A DNA stretch of 64,000 bases. Source: Actinotalea subterranea (GTDB lineage: Bacteria; Actinomycetota; Actinomycetes; Actinomycetales; Cellulomonadaceae). Below, piece after piece: positions 42,108-51,506 of this stretch. The stretch lies in contig NZ_VTTP01000002.1 of assembly GCF_008364845.1 (NCBI RefSeq), positions 1 to 64,000 on the forward strand. Direction: 5' to 3'. The notes under the pieces are model-generated. The model saw nothing but the letters and a program-made list of their open reading frames with translations, was not told the origin of the DNA and did no database searches. A program made the translations under genes and the position numbers. Every line of letters begins with the position of its first letter. The first letter of the stretch is position 1.

Positions 42108-42866
42108 GTGCGCGGCACGGAGGTCATGAGGGTCGTCGCCCCGGGCCTGGCAAGCCTGGTGCTCACGGCGCTCGTCGTCGTGGGTGGGGCGAGTGATCGG
42201 CTCGCGGCGGCCGACGGCGACACGGGCGCTGACCCCGCCGAGAGCACGGCCGGGCAGGCGCGGTCGCTGCCGGCCGCCCAGCCCGCCGTGCCCCAACCGT
42301 TCTACCGGGCGCGCGTCGACCCCGTCGGCCCCGAGGTCGCGGCGCGCATGACCGCCTCCTGGCGGCCGGGATGCCCCGTCCCCCTCGAGGACCTGCGGTA
42401 CCTCACCGTGGAGCACCTCGACGGCGCGGGCGGCATCGTCGTGGGCGAGCTCGTGGTGCACGCCGACGTCGCGGACGGACTCGTCGGCGTGTTCGCCGCC
42501 CTGTTCGAGGCCCGCTACCCCATCCGGTCGATGCGGCTCGTCGACGACTTCGGTGCCGACGACAACGCGTCGATGGCGGCGGACAACACCTCGGCGTTCA
42601 ACTGCCGGGCCATCACGGGCGGGACGGCCTGGTCCGAGCACGCCTACGGCCGCGCGATCGACGTCAACCCGGTCGAGAACCCCTATGTGCTGGGCCGGCA
42701 CGTGGCACCGCCCGAGGGGCGCGCGTTCGCGTCACGGCCCGACGTGCCGGCCGTGATCCACGCCGACGACGAGGTCGTCCGGGCGTTCGCCGCCGCGGGG
42801 TGGAGGTGGGGCGGCGACTGGTCGGGACCGATCGACTACCAGCACTTCTCCGTCAGCGGGCGCTGA
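42108..42866 (+). CDS. secreted M15-family peptidase (D-Ala carboxypeptidase-like)
   Basis: A 252-residue exported protein. A signal peptide or anchor (about residues 7-34) is followed by an Ala/Pro linker and a catalytic domain of the M15 (VanY/L-alanyl-D-glutamate peptidase) type. Zinc ligands: His and Asp in SEHAYGRAIDVNP, and the late His in WSGPIDYQHFSV. It probably trims peptidoglycan stem peptides outside the membrane. Its own promoter box and convergent placement to the RDD gene suggest a single-gene unit. Confidence 0.86.
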   Translation: MRGTEVMRVVAPGLASLVLTALVVVGGASDRLAAADGDTGADPAESTAGQARSLPAAQPAVPQPFYRARVDPVGPEVAARMTASWRPGCPVPLEDLRYLTVEHLDGAGGIVVGELVVHADVADGLVGVFAALFEARYPIRSMRLVDDFGADDNASMAADNTSAFNCRAITGGTAWSEHAYGRAIDVNPVENPYVLGRHVAPPEGRAFASRPDVPAVIHADDEVVRAFAAAGWRWGGDWSGPIDYQHFSVSGR

Positions 42867-42890
42867 GCGCGCGGCGGTCGCCGGCGGCCG

Positions 42891-43709
42891 TCAGTGGATC
42901 GGGTCGGGGACCGCGTGCGGGAGGCGGTGCAGCAGGAGCGCCTCGGTGGAGGCACGACGCGCCGCCTCGGCCGCGTGCACGAACTCCCGGTCCCGGCGCT
43001 CCGCGAGGACCGCGGCGATGAACCGCTCGGGGTGCGTGCCCGGCGGGGGGCCGGGGGCGACGTAGCGCTCGATCTCGCCCGCGAGCTGGACCCCGAGGCG
43101 GACCCGCGACGCCATGTGCAGCCGCCCGGCGCGCCCGAGGAACTGGCGGGCCGACAGCGCGAGCCCGTCCGGGAGCCGGCGGATGTCGGCGGTCCGTGCC
43201 CAGCCCGCGAGCTCCATCGGCATGACCAACGGCGGCAGGGCCTTCTGGCCGCCGCGCACCCGCACCGCGTAGGTGCCCGCGAGCAGGTCGCCGAGCCGCT
43301 TTCCCTGCGGGTGCACGAGCGAGCTGATGAGGGCGATCGACCCGAACGTGAACCAGAGCTCGAGCACGCCCACGAGCGCCCTGATCAGCGCGTGGCGCAC
43401 GCGCACGGGGCCACCGTCGTCACGGACGATGCGGATGCCCAGCGCAAGCTTGCCCAGCGAGCGGCCGCGCGTCAGGGTCTCGACCGTGGCCGGGACGCCC
43501 ACGAGCATGACCACCAGCGCCGTGATGCCCAGGGCCGCGGCGGCCGCCTCGTCGAGCGCCTGGCCGAACGTCGCGGCGACGATGATGAGGATCCAGCCGA
43601 GCACCCCCACGACGGCGACGTCGATCGCCGCACCCAGCATGCGCGTCGCGAACGATGCGGGCCGGGCGTCGAGGACGACACCTTCGCCGATGAGGATCTC
43701 GTCCTGCAC
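42891..43709 (-). CDS. RDD family membrane protein
   Basis: A 272-residue protein. An RDD domain covers about residues 15-155, with the Arg-Asp pattern in FATRMLGAAIDVAVVGVL and GRSLGKLALGIRIVRDDGG, and three to four helices. A soluble C-terminal part (160-272) is helical and charged. RDD genes are frequent partners of SpoIIM, DUF58 and MoxR genes, as here. GTG 43709 has GGGAGG five bases upstream. It diverges from the SpoIIM gene. Confidence 0.86.
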   Translation of the reverse strand: MQDEILIGEGVVLDARPASFATRMLGAAIDVAVVGVLGWILIIVAATFGQALDEAAAAALGITALVVMLVGVPATVETLTRGRSLGKLALGIRIVRDDGGPVRVRHALIRALVGVLELWFTFGSIALISSLVHPQGKRLGDLLAGTYAVRVRGGQKALPPLVMPMELAGWARTADIRRLPDGLALSARQFLGRAGRLHMASRVRLGVQLAGEIERYVAPGPPPGTHPERFIAAVLAERRDREFVHAAEAARRASTEALLLHRLPHAVPDPIH

Positions 43710-43813
43710 GTGCCCTCCCGGACGCTCGCGGTATGCCCGTGCAGGGTACCGTCGCGGCGCACCCGGGCGCAGGTCGCACGTCAGGGGCGCCGCGCTGTGG
43801 CAGGCTACCGGCC

Positions 43814-44812
43814 GTGGACCTCGACGCGTTCTCCGCCGTGCACGGCCGCACCTGGGCTCGTCTCGACGAGCTCGCCAAGCAGCGGCGGCTCTCCGGCGCC
43901 GAGGGCGACGAGCTCGTCCGCCTCTACCAGGAGGTCGCGACCCACCTGTCGATGGTGCGGTCGACCGCGCCGGACCCGTCGGTGGTCTCGCGGCTCTCGG
44001 ACAGCCTCGGCCGGGCGCGCTCCGCGATCGCGGGCTCGCACGACCCCTCCTGGTCCGACCTCAAGCGGTTCGTCGTCCTGAGCCTGCCCGCAGCGTTCTA
44101 CCGGCTGCGCTGGTGGACCGTGGCGGTCATGGTCGCGTGCTGCGCGATCGCCGTCGTGGCGGGCGTCAACGTGTACACCGACCCCGAGGCGCAGGCCGCC
44201 ATGGGCACGCCGAGCCAGCTCGAGTCGTACGCCGAGCAGGAGTTCGCCAACTACTACACGAACCACCCGGGCCAGAGCTTCGCGGCGCAGGTGTGGACCA
44301 ACAACGCCTGGATCGCCGCGCAGTGCGTCGCGTTCGGCATCACGGGGTTCTGGCCCGTCATGGTGCTCGTGCAGAACGCCGCGGGCGTCGGCGCCGCGGG
44401 TGGCGTCATGGCGCTGCACGGGGGCCTCGACGTGTTCTTCCAGCTGATCCTGCCGCACGGCCTCATGGAGCTCACGGCGATCTTCATCGCCGGCGCAGCG
44501 GGCCTCAAGATCTTCTGGACGATCCTCGCGCCGGGTGGCCGCCCGCGCAGCCGTGCCCTGTCGGAGGAGGGCCGCGCGCTCTTCACGGTGGCGATCGGCC
44601 TCGTGGGTGTGCTCGGCGTCTCGGGTCTCGTCGAGGGCTTCGTCACGCCGTCGACGGTCCTGCCCTGGTGGCTCAAGATCGTCATCGGCGCGCTCGTCCT
44701 GGCCGCGTACTGGACCTACACGCTCGTGCTCGGGCGCAGGGCGGTGCGCGCGGGGGAGACCGGTGACCTGCGGGCCGACCACAACGTCGACCAGCTCCCG
44801 CTCGCGGCCTGA
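43814..44812 (+). CDS. stage II sporulation protein M (SpoIIM) domain membrane protein
   Basis: A 332-residue protein. An N-terminal helical cytoplasmic part (LDAFSAVHGRTWARLDELAKQ) precedes five or six transmembrane helices of the SpoIIM type: QVWTNNAWIAAQCVAFGITGFW, GGLDVFFQLILPHGLMELTAIF and a final pair near 270-310. In this non-sporulating context the family is known as a companion of RDD, DUF58 and MoxR. GTG 43814 gives the family N-terminus; a CAGGCT box lies seven bases before it, which is weak support. Confidence 0.85.
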   Translation: MDLDAFSAVHGRTWARLDELAKQRRLSGAEGDELVRLYQEVATHLSMVRSTAPDPSVVSRLSDSLGRARSAIAGSHDPSWSDLKRFVVLSLPAAFYRLRWWTVAVMVACCAIAVVAGVNVYTDPEAQAAMGTPSQLESYAEQEFANYYTNHPGQSFAAQVWTNNAWIAAQCVAFGITGFWPVMVLVQNAAGVGAAGGVMALHGGLDVFFQLILPHGLMELTAIFIAGAAGLKIFWTILAPGGRPRSRALSEEGRALFTVAIGLVGVLGVSGLVEGFVTPSTVLPWWLKIVIGALVLAAYWTYTLVLGRRAVRAGETGDLRADHNVDQLPLAA

Positions 44813-44843
44813 GCCGCACGCCGGCGCCCGGCCGGGGCGGGCC

Positions 44844-46136
44844 TCAGAGGCGCCCGGCGGCCTTGAGGGCGAGGTAGGTGTCCGCGAGCCGGGGGGCGAG
44901 GTCGTCGGGCAGCGCGTCGACGACCTCCACACCCCGCTGCCGCAGACGGACCGTGACGGCGGCGCGCTCGAGCTCCGTGCGCTCGGCCGCCGCGGCGTCG
45001 TACACCTCGGCGGACGAGGCGCGCTGCGCGCGCAGGGCCGCGACCTCCGGGTCGGCGACGGAGGCCAGCACGACCATGTGGTCCTTGGCGAGCGGCGCCA
45101 GCACGGGCAGCAGCCCGCTCTCGACCGCTGCGGGCTCGAGCGAGGTCAGGAGCACCACGAGCGCACGCTGGGAGAGACGCTGCTGGATCGCGGACACCAC
45201 ACCCGGCCAGTCGGTCTCCACGAGTGCCGGGTCGATCGGGGCGAGGGCGTCGGCGAGCGCGGGCAGCAGGCGCGGGCCCGAGGCGCCCGCGACCTGTGCG
45301 CGCACGCGGCGGTCGAACGCGATGAGGTCGACCCGGTCCCCGGCCCGCGACGCGAGCGCCGAGAGCAGGAGCGCCGCCTCCATGGACGCGTCGATGCGCG
45401 GCAGGTCCCCGATCCGCGCAGCGGACGTGCGCGAGGTGTCGAGCACGATCATCACGCGGCGGTCGCGCTCGGGGCGCCACGTGCGCACCACGACCTCGGA
45501 GCGCCGCGCCGTCGCACGCCAGTCGATCGAGCGGACGTCGTCGCCGATCACGTACTCGCGCAGCGAGTCGAACTCGGTGCCGGCGCCCCGCACCTGGACG
45601 GCGGTGCGGCCGTCGAGCTCGCGGAGCCTGGCGAGGCGGCTCGGCAGGTGCCGCCGCGAGGCGAACTCGGGGAGCACACGCAGGCGCCCGGGGACCTGGA
45701 GGGACACCTGACGTGCGGCGAGCCGCATGGGGCCGAACGACCGGATCGTCACGCGGTCGGCCCGTCGGTCCCCGCGCCGCGTCGGGACCAGCGCGGTCCG
45801 CACCCGCGTCGCCTCGCCGGGCCGCACGTCCACCGCGTGCCGGTTGGGGCCCGCGCCGGCGGACGGCTGCCACGCGTCGCGCACGACGGCGCGCAGCCGG
45901 CGCCGGGACCGGTTGGTGAGCGTCAGCGTGGACCGCGCCTGCTCGGTGAGGCGTACGGCCCCCGGGACCGCGCGGCTGACCGCGACCTCGCGCGGGGACG
46001 CCGCGAGCGCGACGTCGACCCCGCACAGGAGCACGACGAGCACCGTCCACCCGACCACCATCGCGGTGACCGGGACGAGCAGCACCGCGACGACTCCGAG
46101 GGCGGTCAGCGCGACCGCCCGCCACGTGATGGCCAT
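44844..46136 (-). CDS. DUF58 domain-containing protein
   Basis: A 430-residue protein. Two N-terminal helices (about 7-45) lead into a region ending in the DUF58 signature FDSLREYVIGDDVRSIDWRATARRSEVVVRTW, then a von Willebrand A-like domain beginning RRVMIVLDTSRTSAARIGDL. DUF58 proteins pair with MoxR ATPases, which are thought to act as chaperones for metal-ion-dependent vWA partners. It is the last gene of a leftward operon of five with overlapping or close ends (MoxR, DUF4350, DUF4129, GPDP-membrane). Confidence 0.88.
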   Translation of the reverse strand: MAITWRAVALTALGVVAVLLVPVTAMVVGWTVLVVLLCGVDVALAASPREVAVSRAVPGAVRLTEQARSTLTLTNRSRRRLRAVVRDAWQPSAGAGPNRHAVDVRPGEATRVRTALVPTRRGDRRADRVTIRSFGPMRLAARQVSLQVPGRLRVLPEFASRRHLPSRLARLRELDGRTAVQVRGAGTEFDSLREYVIGDDVRSIDWRATARRSEVVVRTWRPERDRRVMIVLDTSRTSAARIGDLPRIDASMEAALLLSALASRAGDRVDLIAFDRRVRAQVAGASGPRLLPALADALAPIDPALVETDWPGVVSAIQQRLSQRALVVLLTSLEPAAVESGLLPVLAPLAKDHMVVLASVADPEVAALRAQRASSAEVYDAAAAERTELERAAVTVRLRQRGVEVVDALPDDLAPRLADTYLALKAAGRL

Positions 46137-46147
46137 CCGTCAGCCGG

Positions 46148-47301
<1,154 letters not shown>

Positions 47302-47305
<4 letters not shown>

Positions 47306-48555
47306 GTGCGATGAACCTCGCTCTCGAGCTCGTCCAGCTGTCGGGCCAGCGCGAGCAGCCCGTCGTCGTCGGTGGGTGGTGGTCCGTACAGCAGGTGCGC
47401 GACCTGCTCCGTGCTGCGCCCGGTCGCCCGGGCGAGGCCGTCGATGACCTCGGGTGCCCCGGCGGACCGGGGGAGACCGAGCCGGGCCGCGCCGCGGCGC
47501 GCCATCCCCGCACGCAGGGCGGCCGCTGCGTGCCCGCGTGACCGGGCCCGACGGTACAGGCGTCCGCGTCCCAGGGTCGCCTCGACGGCGCGGACGGTGA
47601 CCGGGAGCGGCTCGGTCACGACGCGTCCGAGGGCCCGTCCCTGCCACAGGGCCAGGGCCAGGGCGAGCACCAGCAGCTGGAGGCTCACGGGGCCGGCCCA
47701 GGCGGGCAGGACCGCACCCGCGCTCGTCCCCGCCTCGCCGCCCAGGTCGTTGATCGAGGGCACGTACCAGACGAGCGAGTCGTGGCGGCCCAGGGTGCGC
47801 AGCGCGAGGGCGGCGTTCCCGTCCTCCGCCAGGCGGGCGTTCATGAAGAGGGTGGAGTCGTCGATCACGACGACGCGCCGGCCGTCGGCCTCGACCGAGG
47901 CGTACGCACCCGTGAGCGGGGTGTCGCCGTTGAGGAAGCAGAGCTCGACGTCGGGGGACAGGGCGGTGAGCCCGTAGCCGTCGCTGTCGATGGAGCCGGC
48001 CGCCTGGGCGTCCGGGTCGTCGCACGACGCGTCGACCTCCCCCGTGCCGGTCGCGTAGCCGAGGTCCACGGCGCCGTCGGTGAGCTCGTGGATGTGCCAC
48101 GACTCGGCCTCGAGCAGCACGAGGTCCGCCTCGGTGCTCGCGAGGTCCTCGACCTGCTCGTCCATGAGGAGGTACGAGCCGGCGAGCAGGAGCGTCGTGC
48201 CCTCGCGTGCCGCCGCGACGGCCTGGCCCGACGTCCGCACGTACCTCACGTCGACGCCCTGGTCCGCGAGGATCTGGGCGAGGGCGCGCGAGCCCGCACC
48301 CTCCGGGTTGTCGGGCGCCAGGGGGGTCGTGGACGTCGCGGGGCGCAGGACGACGATGAGGACCGCGACGAGCGCGAGCGTCACGAGGACGGCGAGGGGC
48401 CACACGACGCGGCGCCAGCGCGACCGTGCCCGGGACCGTGCGGAGGTCCCGTCGCCGACGACTGTCGGCGCGGTCGTGGTGACGCGCTCCGAGGCCGACC
48501 CCGTGCCCCGCTCGTGCGGCTGGGTCGGGGGTGGCACGGTCGCGGGCGCGCTCAT
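47302..48555 (-). CDS. DUF4350 domain-containing membrane protein
   Basis: A 417-residue protein with an N-terminal helix (VVWPLAVLVTLALVAVLIVVL), an extracytoplasmic DUF4350 domain (PDNPEGAGSRALAQILADQGVDVRYV, then VVVIDDSTLFMN), a second helix near residue 280, and a cytoplasmic helical tail with LDELESEVHRT. This family stands between DUF4129 and MoxR genes in actinobacteria; role unknown. ATG 48555 overlaps the DUF4129 stop (ATGA) and its own end overlaps the MoxR start. Confidence 0.85.
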
Positions 48556-49280
48556 CGCGGGACCTCGAGACGGTCGGTGGCCGCGGCGCTCGCCACGGCG
48601 GCGGGACGCGTCGCAGCGACGCGCTCGTCGAGCTCGCGCAGCCAGGCGTCCTGCTCCGGCGTCGCCTCCGCGTCCCCGTAGCAGACGTCGTCGAACAGGC
48701 GGCCTGCCGTGCGCAGGTCGGCGGCGCAGGTGGGCAGGCGCAGGCTCGCGTCCTCGGCGGCCTCGTGCGCGGTCCGGCCTGGGCGCGGGTCGAGCAGGGC
48801 GCGGTCCTCGAGCGAGCGCAGGATCGCACGGAACCGGTCGAGGACGGCGAGCGACCACTGGCCGTCACGCGCGAGGGCGTCCGCGCTCGCCCGCAGCTCC
48901 GCGGCGCTACGGGTGTCATCGCCGAAGACGTCGGTGGAGGCCCGCGCGGCCCGGCGCGACGAACGCACCGGCCCGGCGACGACGAGCGCGACGGCCACGC
49001 CGACGACGACGACCGACGCGACGATCAGCGCCGCCATGCGCGGGTCGACGTCACGCACGGCGATCTCGAGATCGCTCAGCTGCTGCGAGATCCAGTCGAG
49101 GAGGCGCTCGAGCAGGCTCGGCCGCTGGTGGTAGATCGGGTCGAGCAGCTCCTCCTCGGCCCACCGTCGCGCGGTCTCCGCGTCGGGGTCGACCGGAACA
49201 CCCGTCAGCAGGGCGCGGGCATGGAGGGGCACCACGGACGTCAGGGTCACGATCAGGACCGCTGCCCACCGCCGGACCAC
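48552..49280 (-). CDS. DUF4129 domain-containing protein
   Basis: A 242-residue protein. It starts with a signal-like helix (MVRRWAAVLIVTLTSVVPLHARALL), has a second helix at about 84-104, and then a cytoplasmic DUF4129 segment (WSLAVLDRFRAILRSLEDRALLDPRPGRTAHEAAEDA). DUF4129 is found with transglutaminase-like or MoxR/DUF58 modules. It overlaps both the GPDP-membrane gene (28 bases) and the DUF4350 gene (4 bases). Confidence 0.84.
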   Translation of the reverse strand: MVRRWAAVLIVTLTSVVPLHARALLTGVPVDPDAETARRWAEEELLDPIYHQRPSLLERLLDWISQQLSDLEIAVRDVDPRMAALIVASVVVVGVAVALVVAGPVRSSRRAARASTDVFGDDTRSAAELRASADALARDGQWSLAVLDRFRAILRSLEDRALLDPRPGRTAHEAAEDASLRLPTCAADLRTAGRLFDDVCYGDAEATPEQDAWLRELDERVAATRPAAVASAAATDRLEVPR

Positions 49281-50650
49281 GCGCCGTCAGCGCGTTCGGC
49301 CTCCTGGGCTGCCGTCTCGGCGGCCCGGCCGAGCTCGACGTCGAGGCCTTCGCGACGGATGCGCACATCGACGTAGAGCAGCGCGACGACGGCGGACGTG
49401 AAGACGATCGACGGGATCATCGACACCGCCATGCTCAGGGTCATGAGGACCGCGTACCCGAACGACTGCGTGTCCGGGAACACGAACATCGCGATGAGCG
49501 TGAACGGCGTCGTGATGAGCTGCTGGAGCACGTAGGTGATCACCGAGGTGAGCAGGTAGATGCCGAGGAGGCGCCAGAAGCTGCCCCGGGACAGGCGCCA
49601 CCCGCGCACGATCGACGAGCGGACGGGCGCGCCCTCGAGCACGAGGGCCGGCGGGACGAGCAGGATCCGCACGCTGAACCAGACGCCGGCGACCGCGGAC
49701 GCGACTCCGAGGAGCAGCCCGAGCACGACGGCGAGGCCCACCTGGCCGGCCGCTCCGAGCGCGATGAGCCCGATGACCAGCGCGGCGAGGAGCACGACGA
49801 AGACGACGTACAGCGCCGTGTTGAGCCCGAGCAGGATGAGGGCGCGGCGCCAGTACTGGCCCCACAGCTCGCCGACCGTGATCTTGCGCCCGATGACGGA
49901 CTGGCTCACGGATGCCGTGAGGAGTCCCGTGAGCACGGGGGTCACGAGGCTCAGCCAGGGCAGGGCCCCGAAGAGGCTGAGGGGGCCCGCGATGGACTCG
50001 GCGAGCCCTGCGGTCCCGGTGGGGTCGATGTCCGTGCTGAAGTCGGTCACCGCGCCCGCGATGAACGGGATGAGGAGCATCTGGGTGATGACACCGAGCA
50101 CGGACGCCGCGCCGACCACCATCGCCGTGAAGCCGAACATGACGCGCGGGTTGGACCGCACCGACCTGAAGGCACCGTCGAAGATCTCGCCGAGGCCCAG
50201 GGGCCGCAGCGGGATGATGCCGCGCTGCACCGGGAGCCCGGTGGGGGCGCCGAAGCCCGCGCCGTACTGAGGCTGGCCGTACTGCGGTTGACCGTACTGG
50301 GGCTGGCCGAACTGGGGGGCCCCGTACTGGGGCTGGCCGAACTGGGGGGCCCCGTACTGAGGCTGGCCGTACTGGGGCTGCCCGGGCTGCTGGCCGTACT
50401 GAGGCGGCTGGCCCTGCTGCGGCTGCTGGCCGTACTGCGGCTGCTGGCCCTGCTGAGGTGGCTGGCCCTGCCCGTACTGGCCCTGGCCGTACTGGGGTGC
50501 GCCGTACTGGGGCACGCCGGGCTGCGGTGCCCCGGAGGGAGGCTGCGCGCCGGGCGTCGGGCTGCCCTGCGCGGGCGTGCCGGGGCCGTAGCCCGGCGGC
50601 TGCCCGGGCGGGGGCCCCCATCCACGCGGTGCCTCGTTCGGTTCGCTCAC
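49253..50650 (-). CDS. GPDP membrane-domain protein with Tyr-Gly-Gln-Pro repeat arm
   Basis: A 465-residue protein. The first ~140 residues are a low-complexity cytoplasmic arm made of YGQPQ, YGAPQFGQPQ and QGQPPQYGQ units. The rest has six to seven helices of the membrane domain known from glycerophosphodiester phosphodiesterases (PLRPLGLGEIFDGAFRSVRSNPRVMFG), but there is no catalytic phosphodiesterase domain, so it should not be called an enzyme. It is the first gene of the DUF4129/DUF4350/MoxR/DUF58 run. GTG at 50650 has an AGGGG-type site upstream. Confidence 0.82.
   Translation of the reverse strand: MSEPNEAPRGWGPPPGQPPGYGPGTPAQGSPTPGAQPPSGAPQPGVPQYGAPQYGQGQYGQGQPPQQGQQPQYGQQPQQGQPPQYGQQPGQPQYGQPQYGAPQFGQPQYGAPQFGQPQYGQPQYGQPQYGAGFGAPTGLPVQRGIIPLRPLGLGEIFDGAFRSVRSNPRVMFGFTAMVVGAASVLGVITQMLLIPFIAGAVTDFSTDIDPTGTAGLAESIAGPLSLFGALPWLSLVTPVLTGLLTASVSQSVIGRKITVGELWGQYWRRALILLGLNTALYVVFVVLLAALVIGLIALGAAGQVGLAVVLGLLLGVASAVAGVWFSVRILLVPPALVLEGAPVRSSIVRGWRLSRGSFWRLLGIYLLTSVITYVLQQLITTPFTLIAMFVFPDTQSFGYAVLMTLSMAVSMIPSIVFTSAVVALLYVDVRIRREGLDVELGRAAETAAQEAERADGAWSGGGQRS
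50245..50545. repeat. in-frame nucleotide repeats encoding the YGQPQ arm
   Basis: On the plus strand the segment is a run of imperfect units such as GGCTGGCCGTACTG and GGGGCCCCGTACTGGGG. Exact copies exist (CTGGGGCTGGCCGAACTGGG occurs twice), so copy number is likely to vary. In the minus-strand gene it codes the Tyr/Gly/Gln/Pro arm. Confidence 0.8.
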
Positions 50651-50797
50651 GTCACTTCCCCTGCGGTCCGGTCGGGCGCCGGCGCGGCCCGTCGGGGCCT
50701 GGACGTGCGTCCATGCGGCGCGCGCCCCATCGTGCCACGTCAGGACCGTGCGGGACGGCGTCCGGCGTGGGTGTCCTCACCCGGGACCCCGGGATGA

Positions 50798-50803
50798 CAC
50801 GAT
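50798..50803 (+). promoter_or_regulatory. -10 box for mtrA (leaderless)
   Basis: CACGAT ends six bases before the mtrA ATG at 50810. The GGGG that follows the box is too close to the ATG to be a Shine-Dalgarno site, so a leaderless mRNA is the simpler reading. Confidence 0.4.
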
Positions 50804-50809
50804 GGGGCC

Positions 50810-51493
50810 ATGAAGGGTCGCATCCTCGTGGTCGACGACGACGTCGCGCTCGCCGAGATGATCGGGATCGTGCTGCGGTCGGAGGGCTTCGAGCCCTCGT
50901 TCTGCGCGCACGGGGACGAGGCGCTCGGCGCTTTCCGCACCCACCAGCCCGACCTCGTGCTCCTCGACCTCATGCTGCCGGGCAAGGACGGCACCGAGAT
51001 CTGCCGGCTGATCCGCGCCGAGTCGGGCGTGCCCGTCGTCATGCTCACCGCGAAGAGCGACACGGTCGACGTGGTGCTCGGCCTCGAGTCGGGCGCCGAC
51101 GACTACATCTCGAAGCCGTTCAAGCCCAAGGAGCTGATCGCGCGCGTCCGTGCCCGGCTGCGCCGCACCGACGAGCCCACGCCCGAGCACCTGACGATCG
51201 GGGACCTCGAGATCGACGTCACGGGGCACCGCGTCACACGCGCCGGTGAGCTCATCCCCCTGACCCCGCTCGAGTTCGACCTGCTCGTCGCGCTCGCCCG
51301 CAAGCCGTGGCAGGTGTTCACGCGGGAGGTGCTGCTCGAGCGCGTGTGGGGCTACCGCCACGCCGCCGACACCCGGCTCGTCAACGTCCACGTGCAGCGC
51401 CTGCGCTCCAAGATCGAGCACGACCCGGAGCACCCGGACATCGTCGTGACCGTCCGAGGTGTGGGCTACAAGGCGGGCTCCGGCGCGGCGTGA
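50810..51493 (+). CDS. mtrA: response regulator MtrA
   Basis: A 227-residue OmpR-type regulator. The receiver has the acidic pair at D10/D11, phospho-acceptor D53 in LLDLMLPGKDG, T80 and K102 (ISKPF). The winged helix (about 130-225) ends in the recognition segment RLVNVHVQRLRSKIEHDPEHP and VRGVGYKAG. MtrA controls cell-wall hydrolases, septation and osmotic response in actinobacteria. It is followed by mtrB and lpqB in the classic order, and the histidine kinase start lies 14 bases after its stop. Confidence 0.95.
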   Translation: MKGRILVVDDDVALAEMIGIVLRSEGFEPSFCAHGDEALGAFRTHQPDLVLLDLMLPGKDGTEICRLIRAESGVPVVMLTAKSDTVDVVLGLESGADDYISKPFKPKELIARVRARLRRTDEPTPEHLTIGDLEIDVTGHRVTRAGELIPLTPLEFDLLVALARKPWQVFTREVLLERVWGYRHAADTRLVNVHVQRLRSKIEHDPEHPDIVVTVRGVGYKAGSGAA

Positions 51494-51506
51494 CCATGGC
51501 GTCGTC

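Noticed and set aside
49253-50650. Naming this protein a glycerophosphodiester phosphodiesterase
   Set aside because: Only the membrane domain resembles that family; the catalytic domain is absent.
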